Assembly (NCBI GenBank): GCA_036260935.1
Contig: DATALQ010000002.1
Location: forward strand, 60,159 to 124,158
Length of the DNA: 64,000 nucleotides
Direction of reading: 5' to 3'
Source of the DNA: JAEYOM01 sp036260935
Lineage (GTDB): Bacteria > Bacillota > Clostridia > Acetivibrionales > DTU013
Shown here: positions 18,074-24,788 of the stretch, one piece after another
How positions within the stretch are numbered: the stretch's first letter is position 1
Layout of the letters: the number at the start of each line of letters is the position of its first letter
Notes under the pieces: generated by a model
Seen by the model: the letters and a program-made list of their open reading frames with translations, nothing else
Databases searched by the model: none
Told to the model about the DNA's origin: nothing
Translations under genes and position numbers: made by a program

Positions 18074-19426
18074 ATGAGCAAACTGAACTTCGATTATTCA
18101 AACGCGTTATCCTTTGTCAAGGAAAGCGAGATATCCAATTTGGCGCCGATGATAAAGGCGGCGCATGAGATGCTGCACAATAAAAGCGGCGCAGGCAGTG
18201 ACTATACAGGCTGGGTCGATCTGCCGAAGGATTATGACAGAGAGGAATTTGCCAGGATAAAGGCTTCGGCTGAAAAAATAAAGTCTGATTCAGACGCACT
18301 TGTGGTCATAGGCATCGGAGGTTCCTACCTGGGAGCGAGAGCAGCGATAGAAGCGCTTTCCCATTCGTTCTACAACCTTCTGCCCAAGGACGGGAGAAAG
18401 ACTCCTGCGATATATTTCGTAGGAAACAGCATCAGCTCCACTTATATTACCGAACTATTTGATCTTCTAAAGGACAAGGACATTTCAGTAAATATCATCT
18501 CCAAATCCGGCACGACGACTGAGCCGGCGCTTGCCTTCAGGGTATTCAGGGAATATATGGAGAACAGGTACGGCAAGGCCGAAGCTTCAAAGAGGATTTA
18601 TGCCACTACCGACAAGTCGAGGGGAGCGCTCAAGAAGCTTGCGACTGAAGAGAAATATGAAAGCTTCGTAGTGCCGGACGATATCGGCGGAAGATACTCC
18701 GTGCTGACGGCTGTAGGTCTGCTGCCTATTGCTGTCGCAGGCATCGATATAGATGAGATGATGAAGGGCGCATCCGAAGCCCGTGAGTTATACAGCAATC
18801 CTGATTTGGCTTCGAACCAGTGCTATCGGTACGCAGCCGTAAGAAACGCACTTTACAGGAAAGGCAAGACGACCGAGATTATGGTGAACTACGAGCCCTC
18901 GATGCATTTTTTCACCGAATGGTGGAAGCAGCTGTACGGCGAGAGCGAAGGCAAGGATCAAAAGGGCATCTTCCCGGCGGGAGTCGATTTCACTACTGAC
19001 CTGCATTCCATGGGGCAGTATGTTCAGGACGGCCTGCGCGTGATCTTTGAGACTGTCATAAATATTGAGAAACCGAGAAAAAATATGTCCATAAAGGAAG
19101 ACAAGGACAACATCGACGGATTGAACTTCCTTACGGGAAAGGATATAGATCTCGTAAACAAGAAGGCTATGCAGGGCACCATCCTTGCTCATACGGACGG
19201 CGGCGTGCCGAATCTCGCACTCAATATTCCGGAGATGAACAGCTACTGGTTCGGCCATGTTGCTTATTTCTTCGAGAAAGCCTGCGGCATAAGCGGCTAC
19301 CTGCTGGGCGTCAACCCGTTCGACCAGCCCGGCGTCGAGGCATACAAAAAGAATATGTTCGCACTCCTCGGCAAACCCGGTTACGAAGTGGAAAAGGAAA
19401 AGCTCGAAAAGAGGCTTGCCAAGTAG
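18074..19426 (+). CDS. pgi: Glucose-6-phosphate isomerase
   Basis: It interconverts glucose 6-phosphate and fructose 6-phosphate in glycolysis and supplies fructose 6-phosphate for GlmS. 450 residues is the usual length of the Firmicutes form. The sugar-phosphate binding core is seen in VVIGIGGSYLGARAAIEAL, then ISKSGTTTEPALAFRVFREY (SIS signature), and the active-site region near EGKDQKGIFPAGVDFTTDLH. ATG 18074 follows TATAGGAGGTACATAT. It has its own promoter and terminator and is therefore monocistronic. Confidence 0.97.
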   Translation: MSKLNFDYSNALSFVKESEISNLAPMIKAAHEMLHNKSGAGSDYTGWVDLPKDYDREEFARIKASAEKIKSDSDALVVIGIGGSYLGARAAIEALSHSFYNLLPKDGRKTPAIYFVGNSISSTYITELFDLLKDKDISVNIISKSGTTTEPALAFRVFREYMENRYGKAEASKRIYATTDKSRGALKKLATEEKYESFVVPDDIGGRYSVLTAVGLLPIAVAGIDIDEMMKGASEARELYSNPDLASNQCYRYAAVRNALYRKGKTTEIMVNYEPSMHFFTEWWKQLYGESEGKDQKGIFPAGVDFTTDLHSMGQYVQDGLRVIFETVINIEKPRKNMSIKEDKDNIDGLNFLTGKDIDLVNKKAMQGTILAHTDGGVPNLALNIPEMNSYWFGHVAYFFEKACGISGYLLGVNPFDQPGVEAYKKNMFALLGKPGYEVEKEKLEKRLAK

Positions 19427-19461
19427 GAACCGATTAGCCGGAACATATCGCAGGAGCAGTT

Positions 19462-19547
19462 AAAAGGAACATTCCAAAGGTACATTTCACGGGAACATTT
19501 CAAAGGAACAAGCCTAAGGAACAAGCCTAAGGAACAAGCCCAAGGAA
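19462..19547. repeat. Degenerate 13-bp tandem repeats after pgi
   Basis: About seven units of the form AAAGGAACATTTC; the last three are nearly identical AAGGAACAAGCC(T/C) units. The array lies between the pgi stop and its terminator, so it is in the 3' UTR. Confidence 0.75.
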
Positions 19548-19573
19548 TATAAGGCGTACATTTAAAGTTTTGA

Positions 19574-19619
19574 TAAAAGCAGCAGATCGGCCAGATAACC
19601 GGTTTGTTGCTTTTTTTTC
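19574..19619. terminator. Bidirectional terminator between pgi and the lipoprotein gene
   Basis: AAAGCAGCAGATCGG pairs with CCGGTTTGTTGCTTT, followed by a T8 run on the plus strand and a shorter T-run on the minus strand. Confidence 0.88.
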
Positions 19620-19626
19620 ATAAATG

Positions 19627-20709
19627 TCACCGGGGATCTGCTTTGCCTGTTGCGGGATCAATGAAATAAGCCTTGCTCTCCGCCATATTATATTGACATT
19701 TCAGAACGTCACCCGTTGATTCATCCGTATAATAGATAATACCGTTCTCTATCCTGGCCAACGCCAGTATGTGTTCGTTGTGCGGCCCCACCTCTACCGA
19801 ATGCTCCGAATACAGTTTTTTCAGACCCTGCGCATTTGTCATGGCGGTGTAAATGGAAGAATCCAGCGCAAAATAGTAATTGCCGCCATAAAGTATTATC
19901 GCGCTATCATGCTTCTCACCGGCTTCGTTTATGGAGTACACCTTGCTGTAATCGGAGCTTATGTAATAAACATGGAAGTCCACAGAGCCGAGAAATATGT
20001 CTCTTGGAGGAATTGCGCAGGCTTTTCTCGCCTCCGAATATTCGCTGAAAATGTATAAATCCGAGTTAAATGTGAAGTAGGCAGCCCAGCCGCTATAATC
20101 TGACAGCATGGTGCAGTCCGTCCTTTTTCCGGCTGAATCTACGGCATATACCGATTTTTCTGCTTCCAGGTAGAAATTATAATCCGAGTCACTGCCTATC
20201 GGTCTACCACGGAGTTTTTGGGTCGGCTCCGTCGTTGTGGCCTCGACAGTTGTGTCCCGGACGGAAGTCGTGTTAGTCTCCGCATTCTCTGCAGTATCAT
20301 GATTCGCTGAGGGGGCATCACCCTTGGCAGATGCAGTACTTGAAGGGGGGACAGAGGCTGGTGAATTCGCAATCGTCGACTGTGTTACGGTTTCAGCAGG
20401 CGAGGCGTTCACTGTAGTCTTTGCTGCATCCTCAACCGACGCCTGCACAACAGTGCCTCCTGCCATAGCGTTTTCAGCCGACTCCGTTGCATCCTTTGAT
20501 GTCTCCTGCTTAATGCCTAAAGCCGTAGCATCCGCAGCCGTCTCCGCCTGTACAACCGCGCTCGCTTGACTTTTGGCTGTGCTGCTCTTGATCGCCCGAG
20601 CCTGGGTTGCCCCGGTATCTTTTCCTGACGAACACGCTGCCAGAAAGCAGACTAAAACTATCGTCAACAGTAATGAATTTGAACAGACCTTTTTATTTGC
20701 CGGAATCAT
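19627..20709 (-). CDS. Lipoprotein with Ala/Thr-rich stalk and C-terminal read-out domain
   Basis: 360 residues from the ATG at 20709, selected because CAGGAGGCAATAAA lies just before it. A lipobox (CFLAACSSG) after a hydrophobic segment marks it as a surface lipoprotein. Residues 35-175 are a low-complexity stalk rich in Ala, Thr, Ser and Val. The C-terminal 180 residues (for example YNFYLEAEKSVYAVDSAGK, VDFHVYYISSDYSKVYSINE) show short repeated beta-strand units like those of beta-propeller or DUF5050-type proteins. No enzyme motif is seen. The stalk-plus-propeller plan resembles the protein at 54803-56290. Confidence 0.75.
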   Translation of the reverse strand: MIPANKKVCSNSLLLTIVLVCFLAACSSGKDTGATQARAIKSSTAKSQASAVVQAETAADATALGIKQETSKDATESAENAMAGGTVVQASVEDAAKTTVNASPAETVTQSTIANSPASVPPSSTASAKGDAPSANHDTAENAETNTTSVRDTTVEATTTEPTQKLRGRPIGSDSDYNFYLEAEKSVYAVDSAGKRTDCTMLSDYSGWAAYFTFNSDLYIFSEYSEARKACAIPPRDIFLGSVDFHVYYISSDYSKVYSINEAGEKHDSAIILYGGNYYFALDSSIYTAMTNAQGLKKLYSEHSVEVGPHNEHILALARIENGIIYYTDESTGDVLKCQYNMAESKAYFIDPATGKADPR

Positions 20710-20914
20710 TTTATTGCCTCCTGCCTGAATCTCAAACAGAGCTTTCAAAAACAATGATCAGAACTTTCAAAAAACAACGATACTTAATGATACTATTAGT
20801 GTAAAAAATTATCATTAACATTTTTCCTTAAACAGAGCTCCTGTTTTTTATGATATAATAATGAAATTGTCTCACCTGACAGGTCGTTAAGAATGAAAGC
20901 GGGTCAAATCACAG

Positions 20915-21841
20915 ATGAAAAAAGACAAAGCATTGCTCGGTATCATAAGTATAATTATCTGCGAAGTGTTGTTCGGCTTCAGTTTTCTATTCACAAAAAG
21001 AATCACGGACTCCGTTTCGCCGTTCACATTGCTGAGCTGGCGTTTCATAACGGCGTTTGCGGCTATGAACCTTCTCGTGCTCGCGCGCTTGATCAAAGTC
21101 GACTTCAGGAACAAACGCATCCTATCGCTTTTCTCAATAGCGATTTTTCAGCCCGTTATTTACTTCATAGGTGAAACATTCGGGGTTAAGCTGACAACTG
21201 CTTCCGAAAGCGGCGTCATCATTGCCTGCTACCCGATAGTAGCTTTGCTGGTTTCCACCGTGGTTTTGAAGGAAGCGCCCACGAAGCAGCAGGTTACCGG
21301 GATAGGCACGGCAGCTGCAGGAATCATTCTGATCGTACTGATGAAAGGCCTCGAGGCTTCTTTCAACCCGCTCGGCTACATTCTGCTGCTGCTTGCGTTA
21401 CTTTCGTACAGTATGTACTCGGTTAATTCTCAAAAAGCAGCCGAGTTTACAAACACCGAGAAAACCTACGCAATGATAGCTTTGGGCGCAGGTGTCTTCA
21501 CTGCTGTTGCCGTCGTGGAAAATGCCGGATCGGGCAAGCTTAAGGAGTTCCTTTTGCTGCCGTTTTCAAATATGGAATATCTCGTTGCCTTTCTCTACCT
21601 GGGAGTCGGCTGCTCCGCAGCTGCATTTTTTCTCTACAACGTCGCTATTTCGAGCATCGGAACCAATAGGTCGGCTTCCTTTGCCGGCCTTTCGACGATC
21701 GTAACGGTTATTGCGGGGATAATCCTGCTCAAAGAGAATTTTTCGCTTATTCAGGGCGTAGGCACGTTGTTGGTGCTGGGCGGCGTTTACCTCGCAAATA
21801 TAGTATCCGACAGCAGAAAGCCTGGAAAAGAGGCAGAGTAA
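20915..21841 (+). CDS. EamA/DMT-family transporter
   Basis: 308 residues with about ten predicted membrane helices in two repeats of five, the plan of drug/metabolite transporters. The first repeat has ICEVLFGFSFLFTKRITDSV followed by WRFITAFAAMN, typical of EamA; the second ends in FAGLSTIVTVIAGIILLKE. The transported compound cannot be told. ATG 20915 has only a weak ribosome site (AAAGCGGG further upstream). A TATAAT at 20854-20859 may be its -10. A short 14-bp near-repeat (AGTAAAACAGGCAG-like) follows the stop at 21838-21876. Confidence 0.9.
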   Translation: MKKDKALLGIISIIICEVLFGFSFLFTKRITDSVSPFTLLSWRFITAFAAMNLLVLARLIKVDFRNKRILSLFSIAIFQPVIYFIGETFGVKLTTASESGVIIACYPIVALLVSTVVLKEAPTKQQVTGIGTAAAGIILIVLMKGLEASFNPLGYILLLLALLSYSMYSVNSQKAAEFTNTEKTYAMIALGAGVFTAVAVVENAGSGKLKEFLLLPFSNMEYLVAFLYLGVGCSAAAFFLYNVAISSIGTNRSASFAGLSTIVTVIAGIILLKENFSLIQGVGTLLVLGGVYLANIVSDSRKPGKEAE

Positions 21842-21959
21842 AACAGGCAGAGTAAAACAAACAGAATAAAACAGTATTCGCAAGTCTGGTCAGAAAATGC
21901 ATGGAGAACATGTGGGAACATATGCTGCTATAGGGAATCGTCCAAAATAAACACGTAAC

Positions 21960-22769
21960 CTACGGTACTATACAGATAAGTATTTCAGGGCGCGACATGA
22001 ATCGCAGTGGCACTACGCCGTTACCGAGGCCCCTGTTGAGATAGACCTTTATATCGTTGATCTTTTTGAGGCCGCGTTTGATTCCCATCTTGCAGAGTTG
22101 ATCATCCCGAAGCAGGAGAAATTCCAGGTTGCAGGGCATCCATATCTGCCCTCCGTGAAAATGGCCTGCGAACATGTAATCGACTATTTTACCGGGGATC
22201 TTTAAAACAATATCGGGGTTATGCGTGATGGATATCTTCGGAGCCCCCGGAACGCAGCCAATCATGGCCTTTTCAATATCCGGGCTGCCTCTTCTCAAGT
22301 CGTCGATGCCTATGATATTGTACATTTTTCCCTGCTTCTCAACGACAACTGTCCTGTTTCTGAGGACATCCACGTCCAACGCTTCGATTTCGCGGATGAA
22401 ATTTTCAAGGCCTGCCTTATTCGAACCGAATGCCCTGTAATCGTGGTTTCCCAGGCAGATTATGGTCCTGTAACCCTTGCAGAAGGTATGCAGGTATTGA
22501 AGGAAGCCCGCCGCGTGCACGGGCCTGTTTATGTAGTCGCCCGTTATCAGTATCACGTCGGGCTTTTCAGCTTTTACCACTTCACGTATCTTTGCGGCGG
22601 AGATGCGCGTCATGTATACGTGCAGGTCCGACAGGTGCATGATCTTTAGCCCGTTGCCGTTGCCCTTTCGTGAAAAATCAAGCCTCTCTATCTTGAGCCA
22701 GGTAGTCTCAAAGGTCATATATAGATATATCGCTAAAAAAGCTATCGGGATAATTAACAATATCGGCAT
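21960..22769 (-). CDS. Metallophosphoesterase with N-terminal membrane anchor
   Basis: 269 residues, YaeI/YkuE-like. The N-terminus (LLIIPIAFLAIYLYMTFETT) is a membrane anchor. The calcineurin-type metal ligands are all present: DLH in MHLSDLHVY, GDY in ILITGDYINR, GNHD in IICLGNHDYRAF, and the late GHFHGGQIWMP. It probably hydrolyses a phosphoester at the membrane face, such as lipid A- or UDP-sugar-like or phospholipid substrates in known relatives; the real substrate is unknown. Start ATG is preceded by GCAGGAGAATACATA. It is monocistronic. Confidence 0.9.
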   Translation of the reverse strand: MPILLIIPIAFLAIYLYMTFETTWLKIERLDFSRKGNGNGLKIMHLSDLHVYMTRISAAKIREVVKAEKPDVILITGDYINRPVHAAGFLQYLHTFCKGYRTIICLGNHDYRAFGSNKAGLENFIREIEALDVDVLRNRTVVVEKQGKMYNIIGIDDLRRGSPDIEKAMIGCVPGAPKISITHNPDIVLKIPGKIVDYMFAGHFHGGQIWMPCNLEFLLLRDDQLCKMGIKRGLKKINDIKVYLNRGLGNGVVPLRFMSRPEILICIVP

Positions 22770-22846
22770 TATGTATTCTCCTGCAAAATCATATACTTAA
22801 TATACCAATTAATGCACTGCTCGGCAACCGGTATTTAAGGCAATGT

Positions 22847-22875
22847 TTGACTATTGTCTTTTTAAAAAATATAAT
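22847..22875 (+). promoter_or_regulatory. SigA promoter of the arsR-PHP operon
   Basis: TTGACT (22847-22852), 17-bp spacer, TATAAT (22870-22875), predicted transcription start near 22882. Confidence 0.85.
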
Positions 22876-22889
22876 TAAAGTATCGGACA

Positions 22890-22913
22890 AATATTGGTGT
22901 TTTAATCAATATT
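22890..22913. promoter_or_regulatory. Candidate ArsR-family operator
   Basis: Inverted repeat AATATTG (22890-22896) N10 CAATATT (22907-22913), placed just downstream of the predicted start of transcription. The AT-rich imperfect 12-2-12-like dyad is the style of SmtB/CadC operators, so repressor binding would block transcription. Confidence 0.55.
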
Positions 22914-22959
22914 CAACTATAAACATAATAAGCAGACTTTAGAAATTACGGAGTTGCGT

Positions 22960-23322
22960 ATGAATGACGAGATTTGTGACAGCTGTCTGGAAACAAAAAT
23001 AAATCCCGAAAATGTAAGCAGGGTCAAGGCATGCATGATCGGGGACAATGATTCGGTCAGACTGTCGGAGGTTTTCAAGGTGCTTGGAGACCCGACGCGG
23101 ATCAAGATCATATTTGCATTGTCCAAATGTGATCTGTGTGTCTGCGATATAGCGGAGACAATTGCCATGACTCAGTCGGCCGTATCGCATCAACTCAGGC
23201 TGATGAGGAACATGAAGCTTGTCAAGTACCGCAAGGAAGGCAAATCGGTATATTATTCGCTTGACGACGACCATATACTGCAGCTTTTCAACCAGGGAAT
23301 GGAGCATGTAAGGCATGGCTGA
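22960..23322 (+). CDS. ArsR/SmtB-family metal-responsive repressor (CadC-like)
   Basis: 120 residues from ATG 22960 (ribosome site TACGGAG); a TTG at 22954 is an alternative. The winged helix is seen in LSEVFKVLGDPTRIKIIFAL and ETIAMTQSAVSHQLRLMRNM. Metal-ligand candidates are a Cys pair near the N-terminus (EICDSC) and the CVC motif in KCDLCVCDIAE on helix alpha3, the arrangement of CadC-type alpha3N sensors that bind soft metals such as Cd, Pb or Zn. It overlaps the next gene by 8 bp and has a dyad operator after its own promoter, so autoregulation is likely. Confidence 0.9.
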   Translation: MNDEICDSCLETKINPENVSRVKACMIGDNDSVRLSEVFKVLGDPTRIKIIFALSKCDLCVCDIAETIAMTQSAVSHQLRLMRNMKLVKYRKEGKSVYYSLDDDHILQLFNQGMEHVRHG

Positions 23323-23986
23323 CAGAAGGTTCAGATACGAAACCCACCTGCACACGAAAGAGGCGAGCGCCTGCGCCCGGAGCACCGGCGCAGAAATGGT
23401 CAGGGCGCATTACTTCGCGGGATATTCGGGCATTATCATAACGGATCATTTTCTTAACGGAAATACTGCAGTCCCTTCCGATTTACCCTGGGATGAGCAA
23501 ATATACGCTTTTTGCCTCGGCTATGAGAATGCATTGAAAGAGGCGGAGAAGTATAATTTCCGTGTCTTTTTCGGATGGGAATACAACGACAGGGGAGCTG
23601 AGTTCCTTACTTACGGTCTGGGCAGGGATTTTCTGCTCGACAACCCGGATATGCTGTCCTGGCCCATTGAGAAATACCTGACAGTAGTCCGTCAGAGCGG
23701 AGGGTTCGTTTCACAGGCCCATCCCTTCAGGGAGAAAAGCTATATCAGCAGCATCAGGGTTTTTCCCGAGTATGTGGACGCCGTTGAAGTGTGCAATGCA
23801 AGCCACGACGACCCCAAGTTCGACAGGCTGGCCCGGGAACTGGCCCATAAGTATTCACTTTACGGGACGAGCGGCTCGGATACGCATTATACGGGGCATA
23901 TGTGCGGGGGCGGTATGGAATTCGATCACGAGCTTCTTTCGATCGGGGAGTTTATTGAAGCTGTAAAGAAAAACGGGACAGAATAA
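23315..23986 (+). CDS. PHP-domain metal-dependent phosphoesterase
   Basis: 223 residues. PHP metal ligands are visible: HLH in YETHLHTKEASACAR, TDH in IIITDHFLNG, and the C-terminal GSDTHYTGHMCGGGME. Many PHP proteins of this size are histidinol-phosphate-phosphatase-like or trinucleotide-processing enzymes; none can be picked here. It starts inside the end of the arsR gene (8-bp overlap), so it is translationally coupled and probably metal-regulated, which fits an enzyme needing Zn or Mn. Confidence 0.85.
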   Translation: MADRRFRYETHLHTKEASACARSTGAEMVRAHYFAGYSGIIITDHFLNGNTAVPSDLPWDEQIYAFCLGYENALKEAEKYNFRVFFGWEYNDRGAEFLTYGLGRDFLLDNPDMLSWPIEKYLTVVRQSGGFVSQAHPFREKSYISSIRVFPEYVDAVEVCNASHDDPKFDRLARELAHKYSLYGTSGSDTHYTGHMCGGGMEFDHELLSIGEFIEAVKKNGTE

Positions 23987-24013
23987 ACGATTGGTAAAGT
24001 TTGTTTAAATATA

Positions 24014-24043
24014 TTGCATTTTTCAGGCAATACATATTATAAT
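24014..24043 (+). promoter_or_regulatory. Promoter of the unassigned structured RNA
   Basis: TTGCAT (24014-24019), 18-bp spacer, TATAAT (24038-24043). It would start transcription near 24050, just before the outer helix of the RNA. Confidence 0.55.
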
Positions 24044-24049
24044 AAACGG

Positions 24050-24250
24050 GTAATAAAACTTAAAGCCAGTGCAGGAGGGGCAAACCATGGAATGGTGTTT
24101 TCCCAATGTACCGGCAAAAGGCCGCGGCCTGAGCTCCGAGCAATGACCATAAGGTCATGGGACCAAAGTGCATATCACATTCGGTGATGCATTGTCCGGA
24201 GCCTAAACGCTGCAAGTAGCCGATGCCGGGATGATTTAAATAAGTTTATC
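24050..24250 (+). ncRNA. Unassigned structured RNA, about 200 nt
   Basis: A stand-alone structured RNA is suggested by nested complementary pairs. The outer helix is AAACTTA (24056-24062) / TAAGTTT (24241-24247); the next is CCGGC (24111-24115) / GCCGG (24225-24229); then GCTCC (24133-24137) / GGAGC (24198-24202). Inside sit a hairpin ATGACC-ATAA-GGTCAT (24143-24158) and a second hairpin over 24169-24191 closed by GGAC/GTCC. The 5' side has the purine-rich AGGAGGGGCAAACCATGG. It has its own promoter and no long ORF (only a possible 19-codon ORF from 24087). The size and a Clostridia host fit the raiA RNA class, but I cannot confirm that without a covariance search. Confidence 0.5.
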
Positions 24251-24525
24251 AAAGCAGAAATCAGCTTATAACGCTTATTAGTGCTGACTAAAGCAGGTAA
24301 AAGCTTGTAAAGCCGACTAAAGCAGGTGTTTTATATACTGCTTCTGGTTTGCCGTAAACATTCGGCTGAATGGTGAAAATGGCGGATATGGTTTTATTAC
24401 AGTATATTGTACGAAAAACGTGCCGGGTATTTTAGTATTTACGTTCCTATAAATCCTTAACGAGTTCAGGAGGGTTCGGGGATAAATACGCGAAATGAAG
24501 GCCGTAATAGCTATCGTATATTAAT
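24251..24525. other. Gap without gene; AT-rich with weak near-repeats
   Basis: Between the structured RNA and the first terminator there is no credible gene. A degenerate GACTAAAGCAGGTAAAAGCTT-like repeat lies at 24285-24330. A strong AGGAGGG at 24469-24475 is followed, at too long a spacing (19 bases), by a tiny ORF of nine codons from ATG 24495 that ends just before the terminator stem. Confidence 0.5.
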
Positions 24526-24558
24526 GCTGCGGAATGTACACCGATTCCGCGGCTTTTT
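24526..24558 (+). terminator. Terminator 1 upstream of the ABC-F gene
   Basis: GCTGCGGAAT (24526-24535) pairs with ATTCCGCGGC (24544-24553), followed by T5. It could end the upstream transcript or act as an attenuator for the ABC-F gene. Confidence 0.85.
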
Positions 24559-24597
24559 CATTTTATCGAGGAAATTCGAACACTGCCTTTTTGTGGA

Positions 24598-24627
24598 GGA
24601 CCGCGGATAGAACTGCGGTCCTTTATT
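24598..24627 (+). terminator. Terminator 2 upstream of the ABC-F gene
   Basis: GGACCGCGG pairs with CTGCGGTCC (24598-24606 and 24613-24621), followed by TTTATTCTT. Two terminators only 40 bp apart precede the ABC-F gene. Confidence 0.7.
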
Positions 24628-24660
24628 CTTGTGCGTGCGGTGAGCGCGCGACCTTGACGG

Positions 24661-24776
24661 TGAACACACGGGAACATACACGCAGGCACACATACGGGAT
24701 CATACACGCATGAACAAACACGCAGGAACATACACACGGGAACATACACACAGGAACACATACAGGAACAAACAGG
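24661..24776. repeat. Degenerate 12-14-bp tandem repeats before the ABC-F gene
   Basis: About nine units of ACACGCAGGAACAT-like sequence, running up to the ribosome site of the ABC-F gene; thus in its 5' UTR or promoter region. A TTGACG at 24654 directly before the array is the only -35-like element. Confidence 0.75.
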
Positions 24777-24788
24777 GAGTGATATGAA

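Noticed and set aside
24120..24205. NiCo riboswitch, suggested by GAGC...GCAATGACC...GGTCAT next to a metal-sensor operon
   Set aside because: The junction sequences of the NiCo class are not all present and the four-helix order does not fit.
24060..24240. c-di-GMP-I (GEMM) riboswitch, suggested by GGGGCAAACC and GCCTAAAC
   Set aside because: The GGGACGCAAAGC core does not follow the first stem, and spacing of the two halves is wrong.
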